From Bacteroidales bacterium (GTDB taxonomy: Bacteria; Bacteroidota; Bacteroidia; Bacteroidales; WCHB1-69): a stretch of DNA of 64,000 nt. Numbering within the stretch: position 1 is the first letter of the stretch; every line of letters begins with the position of its first letter. The stretch covers positions 33,767 to 97,766 of the forward strand of contig JAILCI010000062.1 in the NCBI GenBank assembly GCA_024686335.1, given 5' to 3'. Positions 1 to 9,387 of the stretch are shown here, piece by piece. Made by a program: the position numbers and the translations under genes. The notes beneath the pieces are model-generated. The model saw nothing but the letters and a program-made list of their open reading frames with translations, had not been told where the DNA came from and ran no database searches.

Positions 1-3000
1 TCACAGCATATTCATATTTAGTTGCTGATGTGGAATAGAAATAGAGCGCGCCCGGCAATGTCAAACCCGTGGAAGCGGTAGTACTGTAGATGTAAGGATA
101 GTTGCTGTTGTTTGTGATCTTTGTCCAGCAGTCAGGGAAGGCAGTGGTACCAGTGCCATAAGTGTCAAAGTCTTCAGTAAATGGTAATGTGGTGACGGGG
201 GTACAAGAGGTTGAGAAGGAGACCTCAGACCATGCGGTGTTGCCATCTGAGCAGTTTGCTCTGACATAAACTTCATAATCGGTGTTGGGATCCAGACCTG
301 TAAGGTCGTAGGAGAGGTCGCCCAACGTAAGAACTTGTGCCGTTGTCATGTCGAAACCGGCAGGACCGTAAACTAACTCCCACGAAGTGATGCTACTCGG
401 TGATGCCCAGCTGACAGTTGCGGAGGTGGAGAGAATGTTGGAGACAGTCACCTGTTGCGGCGGGAAGCAGTCAGGTGCATAGTCCAAGACGATATCATCA
501 ACGTACATGGTGCTTGCAACGCCTTCGTCAGAGCGGATGGCGATGAAACGGCCATTTCCAGTATAACCAGTGAAATAGATGGTGTCTGGCTCGAATACAT
601 TTAACTCAGTCGGGGTGATACGTTTGATAAACTGGAAGGTGGAAGGATCGTAAGGATTGGTCATCACACCTACTTCCAAGTAATAAGTGGCAGTACCCTT
701 TCTCATCTGCAGAGAGAGCATCAGAGAGTTGATGTTGATAGAGGCATCAATTTCTGGCAATGCACCATAGCAATAAGTAGCAGTGGATGAGTAGAAATAG
801 AGGCCACGAGAAGAGTTGTTGCCAGTAGTGCTGATATATGGATAATTTGAGGTGGCGTTGGTGGTACGCATCCAGCAGTCTGGATAGGATGCTGTACCAG
901 TGGTGGTGTAAGACTCGAAATTCTCGGAGTAAGGAATCGTGGTAAGTGCTACACACAAGGTGGTGAATGTGACAGGCATTGTCCATTCACTTGTCTCGCT
1001 ACCACAGTCAGCCTGAACCATCACCTGATAGGTGGTGTTGGCATCCAGACCGGAGAACTGGTAGAAGGTATCGGATACGCTGTAGGCATAAGTCCAAACG
1101 GAGTCGGTCTCTGGCATATAAGCAATGTTCCAACTGGTTTCATCACCGACAGGAGTCCAGGAGATGGTCACACCGTTTTGTACATATCCACCAATGGTCA
1201 CATCAACAGGACGGAAACAGGTGGGGATGAGGTCGATGACGACATCGTCAACATAGAGGTAGTTGGCAGAACTGCCGGAACCGCTGCGGAAAGCGAAGTG
1301 GCGTGCGTTGCCAGTATAGTTCGGGAATGAGAGATCGAAAGCCTCCCAAGTGCTGGTGGCAGAAGGTGTGACAGTGTCCAGCGGAACAAAAGTGGCGATG
1401 GAATCGGGATCACTCATCACACCGACAATCAATTGGTGAGCAGCAGAGGTCTTGCGCAACATGAAGGAGATCTGCAACTGGTTCAGACTGTAGGTGCTGT
1501 CAATCTCAGGAGATGCGGCAACAGAGTAGTATGAACTGCTAGCGTACATGTAAACGGAACCAACGCCAGAGTAGTGGGTGGTGTTAATATAAGGGTATGT
1601 GGTGAGACCAGTGGAGGTGTAGGCTGTCCAGCAGTCTGCCATGTGGCTGGTGCCAGTACCATAGGAGTCAAAACCTTCATAATATGGGAAGGTGGAGATG
1701 ATGCCACAGCTGGTGTTACCTTTGCGGATGTCACTCCAAGCACTCTGGGAACCGTCACCACAAAGGGCACTCACCTGGAATTCGTAAGTGGTGTTAGGCA
1801 CTAGGTTCGTCACAACAACAAAGGTGTCGGTGACATTGAGGCTCTGCCATGTGTCTTCGTAGGCGTTCTTGTATTGAACCTCATAGGTGCAGTTGATGTT
1901 GTCGCTTTGCCATGAAACAGTCAGGCTGTTGGTTTGCGGATCGGAGGTGGTCACATTGTAAGGTCTTTGGCAGGTAGGAATATAGTCAACAACAACGTCA
2001 TCAATATAGATGGTGTTGGTGGCAGAGAATCCGGTGTAGAAAGTGATGTAACGGCCGGTTCCGGTATAGTTGGCAAGAGAGATGTCGTAAGATTGCCATG
2101 TGCCGGTTACGTCAGAGTTGATGGTGTCCAGAGCCACAAATGTGGAAGGATCCGTGGGATCTGTCATCACACCTACAGCAAATTTATAAGCGAGAGAAGC
2201 CTTGTAGGCTTTGAAAGAGATTTGGATATCCTGCATGTTGATGGAGTTGTCAATGCCAGGCAGGGAGGCTCCGCCATAGTGAGCAGAGGTGTTGTACAAA
2301 TAGAGGGCCCCCACGCCGCTATAGTGTTGTGAACTGCTGACATACGGGTAGGTGGCGGTGGTCAGTGTGTGGAATTTGGTGAAACAGGTCGGGAATGACC
2401 CTGAGCCAGTGCCGTAAGTGTCAAATTCCTCAGTGTAAGGCAGTGTGGCAATAGGCAGACAGAAGGTCTGGAAGGTTGCAATGTCGGACCAGTAGCTGAC
2501 AGTGCCGTCAGAACAGTTGCTGTTCACGCGCAGTTGATAGCTGCTGCCGTCCAAGAGACCTGTCAATGTGTAGGTGGTATCTGTGATGTAGTCCACAGAT
2601 GTCCAGATGCTGTCGTTTTCCTGTTTGTACTCCAGATTGAAAGTGCTCACGTTCTCAACGGAAGACCAGGAGATAATGGCCGAGTTGGTCGTGATACTAT
2701 CAATGGTGACATCAGTGGGAGCAGAGCATGTTTGGATGACGTTCACAATCAAGTTATCCATATACATGTAGGTGGCAGTTCCGGGCAGTGTCATGAAAGC
2801 AATATGTTTGCCCGTTCCGGTGTATGATGCGAAAGATATTGAGAAGGTCTCCCATGTAGAGGTGGCGGAAGGAGTTACGGTGTCCATTGCCACGAAAGTG
2901 CTGATATCAGATGGATCGGTTACAGCACCAACAACAAGCGTGTAGTTTGCAGAACTCTTACGCAGTTTGAAGGTTGCTTCTAGAGTGTTGAGGCTGGCAT

Positions 3001-4936
3001 TGATTTTCGGAGTCACAGCCCATGTGGGAGTGGCAGAGGGACCATAGAAATACATGGATCCCGGAGAAGAGTAGTTGGTGGTGCTGATGTAGGGATATTG
3101 GGTTGTGCCAGATGTATAACCACCTCTGTACCAACAATCTGCGAAAGCGCTTGAGCCTGTACCATAGGTGTCGAAACTCTCCTCGTAAGGGATGTTGACG
3201 CCTGGACAGGATGTCGAGAATGTCAGCTCTTCTGTTTTCCATGTGCTCTCATCGCCATAACCACAGTCGGCTTGAACCTTGAAGGTGAGGGTGTAATCGG
3301 TGGAGGATGTCAGGTTCTGGATAACATAGAAGGTGTCGGTAAGGCCATATAATGTGGTGTAATCCGTCTCGTCGGAGAACTTGTAGGAGATGTTCCATAG
3401 TGTCTCGTTGCCTCCCGGAGACCAGGAGATGGTTACGTTATCTTCATCTGGAGATGTGGCAATGTCAGACGGGCGTTCACAGGTGGGGATTAACTCCAAG
3501 ACGAAGTCGTCGATGTACATGCCCGTTGAACTGCCAACGTCACCAGCTTTGAAAGCGATGTAATGGTCGTTACCCGTATATTGGTCGAAGTCCACGTTGA
3601 AGGCTTCCCAGACTGATACTGTTGAAGGAGAGAGGGTATCGTAAGGGTGGAAAGTGGAGCCATCGCTAGGATTTGTGATGGTACCAATAATGATTTTATA
3701 ATTGGCGCTGCCCTTTCTCAACATCATAGATGCACGTAAAGTATTGATGTTGATGTTGGAATCGATCATGGGTGTGCTGGCGATATCGTAATATGCTGTG
3801 CTAGCATAAAAATAGAGAGATGCTGGAGGGGAGTAGTTGTAGGTAGCATAACAATAGGGGTAGGTTGTAGTTGTGCCGCTATAGAATTTTGTCCAGCAGG
3901 ACGGGAAGGTACCTGTGCCCGTGCCATAATCGTCAAAGCTTTCTTCGTATGGCAGAGTGAAGATGGTGCAGGGGTCATTAAGTGTGTAGACGCATGCGGG
4001 CGTGGAGGAAGCGGTGCTGCCTGTGGAGTAGACAGCTTCTACCGTGTAGCAATACTCGGTCTCCATTTGCAGACCTTCGTCCGTGTAGGAGAAGTCTTCG
4101 ATAAGACTGGTGTTGAGTTGTACATTGTCGCGATAGATGTTGAAACCGCTCAGGTTTTCATCTGCGAAGGTACCTTTAACGATGAAAGGAACGCCCAATT
4201 GTTCGAGGGAAGTGCCGTCATACCAAGCGTTCCAAACGCCTTGTACCAGCTGGATACCATTACCGGTGCTGACCTCGCCCAAGATACTGACGGGCGGGCA
4301 CCAAGGGCCGCTGGTAAGAGAGCCGTTCATAGAGACGGTCACCCAGTAGGTGCCAGCAGGAAGTGTGGTGTCAATGGCGGCAGTCACTCGCATGATAGGA
4401 CGAGTCGTGTCTGTCAAAGCTGTGGCGGATGTACGGTAGATACCAGTCCAATCTGTGGAGGTCATGACACTGTTTAAGCCGGATGTCCAAATAGGTACAG
4501 AAGTACTGTCAACAGGTTCTGAATCAAAGATGGATACATAGGCACCTGTAATCGTGGAGGTGGTTGTTGATCCAGTTTGATAGGCATAGAAGTCAATAGT
4601 GGAGATGTGTGCCGCTGCGGGCAGGGTGAAGTCATCACCAACTTTGAATTTAGCAGCTTCGTTGATGTTGCGGCCCCAAGTGTTCTGACCGCCGTACAAG
4701 CAGCTTACATCATTGCCTTGATATCCGCCGCCAGGATAAATAACCATCTGCGACTGATTCCATAAATTGATACGTAAAGGCTGGGTGGTGCCCGACGGGG
4801 TGTCCCAGGTGACTAGCACAGACTCATGAGACAGAGCCGTTGCTGTCACATTGCTCGGAGGATTCTGCTGCGCCAGCAACGCTGTGCAACCGATTGCCAT
4901 CCAAAAAAGGACAAGAGCATAAATCTTATTTTTCAT
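1..4936 (-). CDS. Giant secreted repeat protein (Fn3 plus adhesin-like domains), 3' part outside window
   Basis: The frame is open from the ATG at 4936 to the left edge, giving at least 1645 residues with no stop; the C-terminus is not in the window. It begins with a Sec signal peptide (MKNKIYALVLFWMAIGCTA then LLAQQ). A unique N-terminal part of about 300 residues is followed by at least six copies of a unit of about 250 residues. Each unit has a jelly-roll/adhesin-like half (starts near LPYEESFDTYGTG, then a CW pair, YPY, LYFY, ends near MYIDDVVVD) and a fibronectin type III half (VSW, LTGL, YxVxVxxxC). The CW or equivalent pairs lie near 125, 872, 1628, 2381, 3131 and 3892. This is the architecture of Bacteroidota choice-of-anchor-J/cleaved-adhesin surface proteins, usually T9SS cargo. 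A sorting domain is expected upstream of base 1 but is not seen. It is divergent from grpE. Function is probably adhesion or binding (inference). Confidence 0.85.
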   Translation of the reverse strand, partial: MKNKIYALVLFWMAIGCTALLAQQNPPSNVTATALSHESVLVTWDTPSGTTQPLRINLWNQSQMVIYPGGGYQGNDVSCLYGGQNTWGRNINEAAKFKVGDDFTLPAAAHISTIDFYAYQTGSTTTSTITGAYVSIFDSEPVDSTSVPIWTSGLNSVMTSTDWTGIYRTSATALTDTTRPIMRVTAAIDTTLPAGTYWVTVSMNGSLTSGPWCPPVSILGEVSTGNGIQLVQGVWNAWYDGTSLEQLGVPFIVKGTFADENLSGFNIYRDNVQLNTSLIEDFSYTDEGLQMETEYCYTVEAVYSTGSTASSTPACVYTLNDPCTIFTLPYEESFDDYGTGTGTFPSCWTKFYSGTTTTYPYCYATYNYSPPASLYFYASTAYYDIASTPMIDSNININTLRASMMLRKGSANYKIIIGTITNPSDGSTFHPYDTLSPSTVSVWEAFNVDFDQYTGNDHYIAFKAGDVGSSTGMYIDDFVLELIPTCERPSDIATSPDEDNVTISWSPGGNETLWNISYKFSDETDYTTLYGLTDTFYVIQNLTSSTDYTLTFKVQADCGYGDESTWKTEELTFSTSCPGVNIPYEESFDTYGTGSSAFADCWYRGGYTSGTTQYPYISTTNYSSPGSMYFYGPSATPTWAVTPKINASLNTLEATFKLRKSSANYTLVVGAVTDPSDISTFVAMDTVTPSATSTWETFSISFASYTGTGKHIAFMTLPGTATYMYMDNLIVNVIQTCSAPTDVTIDSITTNSAIISWSSVENVSTFNLEYKQENDSIWTSVDYITDTTYTLTGLLDGSSYQLRVNSNCSDGTVSYWSDIATFQTFCLPIATLPYTEEFDTYGTGSGSFPTCFTKFHTLTTATYPYVSSSQHYSGVGALYLYNTSAHYGGASLPGIDNSINMQDIQISFKAYKASLAYKFAVGVMTDPTDPSTFVALDTINSDVTGTWQSYDISLANYTGTGRYITFYTGFSATNTIYIDDVVVDYIPTCQRPYNVTTSDPQTNSLTVSWQSDNINCTYEVQYKNAYEDTWQSLNVTDTFVVVTNLVPNTTYEFQVSALCGDGSQSAWSDIRKGNTSCGIISTFPYYEGFDSYGTGTSHMADCWTAYTSTGLTTYPYINTTHYSGVGSVYMYASSSYYSVAASPEIDSTYSLNQLQISFMLRKTSAAHQLIVGVMSDPDSIATFVPLDTVTPSATSTWEAFDLSFPNYTGNARHFAFRSGSGSSANYLYVDDVVIDLIPTCFRPVDVTIGGYVQNGVTISWTPVGDETSWNIAYMPETDSVWTYAYSVSDTFYQFSGLDANTTYQVMVQADCGSETSEWTMPVTFTTLCVALTTIPYSENFESYTTTGTASYPDCWMRTTNATSNYPYISTTGNNSSRGLYFYSSTATYCYGALPEIDASININSLMLSLQMRKGTATYYLEVGVMTNPYDPSTFQFIKRITPTELNVFEPDTIYFTGYTGNGRFIAIRSDEGVASTMYVDDIVLDYAPDCFPPQQVTVSNILSTSATVSWASPSSITSWELVYGPAGFDMTTAQVLTLGDLSYDLTGLDPNTDYEVYVRANCSDGNTAWSEVSFSTSCTPVTTLPFTEDFDTYGTGTTAFPDCWTKITNNSNYPYIYSTTASTGLTLPGALYFYSTSATKYEYAV

Positions 4937-4993
4937 AATAGTATTGTTTTGATTATTAATAGATTAGGAGATTCTCTTGTGAAAAACTGATAG

Positions 4994-5001
4994 CAAAAGT
5001 A
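4994..5001 (-). promoter_or_regulatory. Candidate -7 box for the giant surface protein
   Basis: Read on the minus strand this is TACTTTTG, a match to the Bacteroidota -7 consensus TAnnTTTG, 57 bases before the ATG at 4936. No clear TTTG was found at the -33 position, so the call rests on the -7 match and its placement. Confidence 0.4.
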
Positions 5002-5020
5002 TAATTTTTTTTTGTATCTT

Positions 5021-5051
5021 TTTGATTAAAAATGCATTTCAAGTATTTTTG
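5021..5051 (+). promoter_or_regulatory. Bacteroidota-type promoter for grpE-dnaJ
   Basis: TTTG at 5021-5024, exactly 19 bases, then TATTTTTG at 5044-5051. This is a full match to the TTTG-N19-21-TAnnTTTG consensus. It implies a 5' leader of roughly 130 bases before grpE. No CIRCE-like inverted repeat was seen in the leader. Confidence 0.65.
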
Positions 5052-5187
5052 TATAATTTTTCAAGATAAATAATAGCATCTTTCTTTGGCAAGATTTTTG
5101 CAATAAAAAAACTGCTTTTGAGACTGTATTTTAAATAAGCCTGAAAGAGTGAATTAAAAAAAGTAAGTAATTGAAATCCAAATAGAT

Positions 5188-5835
5188 ATGAACGAAGAAG
5201 TAAAAGACAATGTAAATAAGGAAGAGATTCCAGAAACGGAACCAACAAATTCTACAGAAAATACTGAACCTGCTGAAAACATAGTAACAGAGCCAGAAAA
5301 GAGTGAGGAACCCGAAGAAAAGAAGGGCAAGTCGTTTTTCTCCAGGAAAAATAATAAAGAAAAGCAGAAGATTGAGGAATTAGAGGCGGAAATTGAGAAG
5401 TTGAAAGCAGAAAAAGCCGAAATCAATGATCGTTTTCTGCGTCTCTATTCCGAATTTGATAATTATAAAAAACGTGTCAACAAAGAGAAACTTGACTTGA
5501 TTTCTACTGCCTCTGAGAAGGTGATTTTGAGTGTGCTTCCTATCATGGATGATTTTGAGCGTGCTATTGGTGCCAACGAGAAGGCAGAGGATATCGCTGC
5601 AGTAAAAGAGGGTTTCAAGCTCATTTACAATAAGATGCAGCAGATGTTATCTCGTCTCAATGTTACGGAGATTGAGGCTGTTGGCCATGAGTTTGACACA
5701 GATGTTCATGAGGCTGTCACCCATTTTCCGGTTGAGAAAGAGGAGGACAAAGGCAAGGTGATTGACGTGACGGAAAAGGGTTATAAGCTGGCAGACAAGG
5801 TGATCCGCTATGCCAAAGTGGTTGTGGGTCAGTAA
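5188..5835 (+). CDS. grpE: Nucleotide exchange factor GrpE
   Basis: 215 residues. GrpE is the nucleotide exchange factor of cytoplasmic DnaK: it releases ADP so that substrate can leave. The first 70 residues are acidic and low in complexity (many E, K, N, P), as often seen in Bacteroidota GrpE. A long coiled coil follows (from about residue 65, EELEAEIEKLKAEK, into RFLRLYSEFDNYKKRVNKEK), and the C-terminal beta domain carries the typical VGHEFDTDVHEAV and KGYKLADKVIRYAKVVVG signatures. dnaJ starts 15 bases downstream, so the two form an operon; dnaK is not in the window. The promoter at 5021-5051 gives a leader of about 130 bases. Confidence 0.97.
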   Translation: MNEEVKDNVNKEEIPETEPTNSTENTEPAENIVTEPEKSEEPEEKKGKSFFSRKNNKEKQKIEELEAEIEKLKAEKAEINDRFLRLYSEFDNYKKRVNKEKLDLISTASEKVILSVLPIMDDFERAIGANEKAEDIAAVKEGFKLIYNKMQQMLSRLNVTEIEAVGHEFDTDVHEAVTHFPVEKEEDKGKVIDVTEKGYKLADKVIRYAKVVVGQ

Positions 5836-5850
5836 AAGAAAGGAGACATT

Positions 5851-7026
5851 ATGGCAGAGAAAAGAGATTATTACGAGGTGCTTGGGGTTTCAAAGGAAGC
5901 CTCAGCAGATGAGATAAAGAAGGCCTATCGGAAGAAGGCCATGCAGTACCATCCCGACCGCAACCCTGGCGACAAGGAGGCGGAGGAGAAGTTTAAAGAG
6001 GCTGCCGAAGCGTATGATGTCCTGAGTAATCCGGACAAAAAGGCACGTTACGATCAATTTGGTCATGCCGGCATGGGCGGTGCTGCCACAGACTTCTCTG
6101 GGGCCAACATCAATGACATTTTCAGCCACTTTGCCGATATTTTTGGTGGCGGTTTTGGAGGTGGCTTTGGTGGTGGTTTCAACATTGGCGACCTTTTTGG
6201 AGGTGGTGGCAGCGGGACAGGCAAGCGCGTGCGTCGCGGCACCAATATCCGTATTAAGGTTAAAATGACCCTTGAAGAGGTGGCTACTGTTACCGAGAAA
6301 AAGCTGAAAATCAACAAATATGTGGCTTGTGCCCACTGTAACGGCACGGGTGCTAAAGATGAGCATAGCAAGGAGACCTGCCCAACCTGTCATGGTCGTG
6401 GTCAGGTGATGCAGCAACAGCGCTCTATGTTCGGTGTAATCCAGCAGGTGTCGGAGTGTCCGAACTGTAACGGTACCGGTGAGATTATAAAGGATAAGTG
6501 TCCTCATTGTCATGGCAACGGCATTGTGAAGGGTGAGGAGGTGGTACAAGTTTCCATACCTGCTGGTGTGGACAACGGCATGCAGCTCACCCTGCGCGGA
6601 AAGGGTAACGCAGCACCCAACGGCGGTGTAAACGGCGATCTGCTCGTGGCTATTGAGGTGGCCGACCACGACATCTTCGAGCGTGACGGCAATAACCTCT
6701 ACCTGAACTATCATATCAGTATCCCGCAGGCTGCCCTCGGTGCCTCTGTGGAGATTCCGACGCTGACAGGTAAGGTCAAAATCAAAATCCCCGCAGGCAC
6801 CCAAAGCGGTCAGATCATGCGTCTCCAAGGCAAAGGTCTTCCCGAAGTCAACAGCAATATTGTGGGCGACCTCATCGTGAACATCAACGTATGGACGCCC
6901 AAGAGCTTGACCCGTGAGGAGAAGGAGATGCTGGAGAAACTCAGCACCCACGATAACTTCGTGCCCAAGCCCGGTAAGAATGAACGCAGCGTCTTTAACC
7001 GAGTAAGGCAATTCTTCAGAGACTAA
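5851..7026 (+). CDS. dnaJ: Chaperone DnaJ (type I Hsp40)
   Basis: 391 residues, the usual length for full DnaJ. Co-chaperone that delivers unfolded proteins to DnaK and stimulates its ATPase. The J domain has the essential HPD at residues 34-36, followed by a Gly/Phe-rich stretch with repeated GGGF (about residues 95-120). Four zinc-binding repeats follow (CAHCNGTG near residue 160, [24 protein letters not shown]), then the C-terminal substrate-binding domains. It lies 15 bases after grpE in the same operon and ends before a hairpin terminator. A long minus-strand frame opposite this gene is a shadow created by the repeated codons. Confidence 0.98.
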   Translation: MAEKRDYYEVLGVSKEASADEIKKAYRKKAMQYHPDRNPGDKEAEEKFKEAAEAYDVLSNPDKKARYDQFGHAGMGGAATDFSGANINDIFSHFADIFGGGFGGGFGGGFNIGDLFGGGGSGTGKRVRRGTNIRIKVKMTLEEVATVTEKKLKINKYVACAHCNGTGAKDEHSKETCPTCHGRGQVMQQQRSMFGVIQQVSECPNCNGTGEIIKDKCPHCHGNGIVKGEEVVQVSIPAGVDNGMQLTLRGKGNAAPNGGVNGDLLVAIEVADHDIFERDGNNLYLNYHISIPQAALGASVEIPTLTGKVKIKIPAGTQSGQIMRLQGKGLPEVNSNIVGDLIVNINVWTPKSLTREEKEMLEKLSTHDNFVPKPGKNERSVFNRVRQFFRD

Positions 7027-7049
7027 TTTCTGAAACAAATAGATTTATG

Positions 7050-7078
7050 TAGGCTGGCTTCATGTCAGCCTATTTTAT
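7050..7078 (+). terminator. Hairpin terminator after dnaJ
   Basis: TAGGCTG (7050-7056) pairs with CAGCCTA (7066-7072) around a 9-base loop and is followed by a T-rich run. It lies 24 bases after the dnaJ stop and before the next promoter. Confidence 0.6.
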
Positions 7079-7109
7079 TATTTGTCTCGTCGTGATGCTC
7101 AATCCTCAT

Positions 7110-7140
7110 TTTGTTCAAATCGGAAATAGTTTTATCTTTG
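7110..7140 (+). promoter_or_regulatory. Bacteroidota-type promoter for the GH3 gene
   Basis: TTTG at 7110-7113, 19 bases, TATCTTTG at 7133-7140: full match to the sigma-ABfr consensus, 20 bases before the ATG at 7161, so the leader is very short. Confidence 0.7.
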
Positions 7141-7160
7141 CGCTCTAAAATTCGTACAAA

Positions 7161-9365
7161 ATGAGACAATGGATAACCTTCTGCTGGTGCCTTTTTGTTG
7201 TTATAGGTCTTTCAGCACAAGTTCAGAATAAAGCAACTGTTGAAACAGCATCCGGGGGAGAATCAATCTATATTAATGCTCCAGATTTTTCTTTTCGCGA
7301 TGTATCGCTGCCGATGGAACAACGGGTGGATATTCTATTGAAGCAGTTGACTTTGGATGAGAAATTGGGCATGATGGAGCACCAGAATCCTGCTGTCGAG
7401 CGTCTCGGCATCCCTGCTTATAGTTGGTGGAGCGAGGCACTGCACGGAGTGGCCCGCAATGGCTACGCAACAGTCTATCCAGAGCCCATCGGCATCGCCG
7501 CCACCTTTGATGTCCCTGCAGTAAAACAGATGTTCTCCTATATCGCAGAGGAGGGCCGTTGGAAATTCGAGGAGGCTCAGCGCGACAAGGAGTATGGCGA
7601 CAATAAGGGTATCTCCTTCTTCACCCCTAATATTAACATTTTCCGTGATCCACGCTGGGGTCGGGGCATGGAGACCTACGGCGAGGATCCCTACCTGACT
7701 GCTCAGATGGGAAAAGCCTGCGTGCAAGGTCTTCAGGGCGAGGACCCCGTCTATTTCACATCCTTGGCTTGTGCCAAACATTTCGCTGTCCACAGCGGTC
7801 CAGAATCCATCCGCCACTCTTTTGATGTGTCGGTATCGCCCCGCGATTTGTGGACTACCTATCTACCTGCCTTCGAGACACTTGTTAAGGAGACTAACGT
7901 GCAGCAGGTGATGTGTGGCTATAATCGCCTTGACGGTGAGCCGTGCTGCACCAATCAGCATCTGTTGGTTCAGATTCTGAAAGAACAATGGGGTTATGAT
8001 GGTCTTTTCGTCACAGACTGCTGGGCACTCAACGATGCTTGGGAGCGTGACACGGTAATTCTACGGCATGAGACCTATCCCACAGCTGCTGATGCCGCTG
8101 CTGCAGCCTTCGGTTCCGTTATAGACCTTGAATGTGGCAGCGGATTACCCGCACTTAAAGAGGCAGTAGAGTTGGGTTATATTGATGAAAGTGTCATCGA
8201 TGAGCATGTCCGCAAAATCCTCACTACCCGTATGCGCCTGGGGCTCTTTTCTGAAGAGGAGATGTATCGCTGGAAAGGTGGTAAAGATGTTGAGGTCGAG
8301 CCTCTTGACTATACAGGTATGTCTTATCAAATAGCACGCGAGAGCATGGTTTTGTTGCAGAATAAAAACAATATCCTGCCCCTCGATCCATCAAAATACA
8401 AGCGTATTGCTGTTGTCGGTCCAAATGCTGCCAACGATACAATGATGTGGGGAAACTATAATGGAACCCCTTATAATACCTGTACTATTCTCGAAGGTAT
8501 CCAGAATTATGTGAAGAAAAATCACGGTCCGTCCGTCTATTTTGACGAAGCATGTCATCATGCTGATGGTTTATATAAGTTGCCTGCTAATTTTGATAAG
8601 AAGATTGCCCAGTGTGATTTAATTATCTTTGTGGGTGGTCTTTCTCCCAAATTGGAAGGCGAGCAGTTAGACGTGGATGTGGACGGCTTCCTCGGTGGAG
8701 ACAGAACATCCATAGAACTTCCACGTATCCAGAATGGAATGTTGCGTAAACTCAAAGAAACTGGCAAACCAGTCATTTTGGTGTTGAATACAGGCAGTGC
8801 CATTGCTTTGGATTGGGAGGATGAGAATCTCGATGCTATCTTGTGTGCCTGGTATCCAGGCGAAGCTGGCGGCCAGGCAGTGGCAGACATTCTCTTCGGT
8901 GAATATAATCCTTCCGGCCGTTTGCCCGTGACTTTCTATAGCTCAAAAAACAACTTGCCTCCCTTCGATAACTACGACATGCATGACCGCACCTACCGTT
9001 TCATGACGGAGAAACCGCTCTATCCTTTTGGTTATGGACTCAGTTATTCTAAATTTTCATATTCAGGTTGTGAGTTTAATGTAGACGAGCGTCGATTCAC
9101 CTGCACTGTCACCAATGAGTCCAATCGTCCTGGTGATGAGGTGGTTCAAGTATATCTGAAGAATCCGCAAGATCCCGAGGGTCCTATTAAGACCCTAGTG
9201 GGCTTTGAGCGTGTTAAACTTGGCTCTAATATGTCGGAGACGGTCTCCTTTATTATTGATGAAAAATTCTTCCAGTCTTTCAATGATAAAGATCAGACCT
9301 TTGAATTTCGTCCCGGCACCTTTTACATCATGGTTGGTGACCAGACGATAGAGGTACACATTTAG
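7161..9365 (+). CDS. Secreted glycoside hydrolase family 3 (beta-glucosidase/xylosidase type)
   Basis: 734 residues with a Sec signal peptide (MRQWITFCWCLFVVIGLSA, then Q). Removes terminal beta-linked glucose or xylose/arabinose from oligosaccharides, probably in the periplasm. The GH3 N-terminal barrel carries the xylosidase-type signature YSWWSEALHGVARNG near residue 90. The nucleophile is Asp286 in FVTDCWAL. The GH3 C-terminal domain spans about 375-590 and a C-terminal Fn3-like domain starts near 650. SEALHGVA favours the beta-xylosidase/arabinofuranosidase branch, but exact specificity cannot be read from sequence. It stands alone: no SusC/SusD pair is nearby, so this is not a classical polysaccharide utilisation locus. 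Promoter at 7110-7140. Confidence 0.93.
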   Translation: MRQWITFCWCLFVVIGLSAQVQNKATVETASGGESIYINAPDFSFRDVSLPMEQRVDILLKQLTLDEKLGMMEHQNPAVERLGIPAYSWWSEALHGVARNGYATVYPEPIGIAATFDVPAVKQMFSYIAEEGRWKFEEAQRDKEYGDNKGISFFTPNINIFRDPRWGRGMETYGEDPYLTAQMGKACVQGLQGEDPVYFTSLACAKHFAVHSGPESIRHSFDVSVSPRDLWTTYLPAFETLVKETNVQQVMCGYNRLDGEPCCTNQHLLVQILKEQWGYDGLFVTDCWALNDAWERDTVILRHETYPTAADAAAAAFGSVIDLECGSGLPALKEAVELGYIDESVIDEHVRKILTTRMRLGLFSEEEMYRWKGGKDVEVEPLDYTGMSYQIARESMVLLQNKNNILPLDPSKYKRIAVVGPNAANDTMMWGNYNGTPYNTCTILEGIQNYVKKNHGPSVYFDEACHHADGLYKLPANFDKKIAQCDLIIFVGGLSPKLEGEQLDVDVDGFLGGDRTSIELPRIQNGMLRKLKETGKPVILVLNTGSAIALDWEDENLDAILCAWYPGEAGGQAVADILFGEYNPSGRLPVTFYSSKNNLPPFDNYDMHDRTYRFMTEKPLYPFGYGLSYSKFSYSGCEFNVDERRFTCTVTNESNRPGDEVVQVYLKNPQDPEGPIKTLVGFERVKLGSNMSETVSFIIDEKFFQSFNDKDQTFEFRPGTFYIMVGDQTIEVHI

Positions 9366-9387
9366 GAGTTAATTCTGCCCAAAGTTT

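Noticed and set aside
5902..7038. 378-residue open frame on the minus strand opposite dnaJ
   Set aside because: Entirely antisense to a clear dnaJ, with no recognisable domain and composition that mirrors the dnaJ codons. It is a shadow frame.
7161..9365. Polysaccharide utilisation locus around the GH3 gene
   Set aside because: No SusC/SusD pair, regulator or other glycosidase is next to it.
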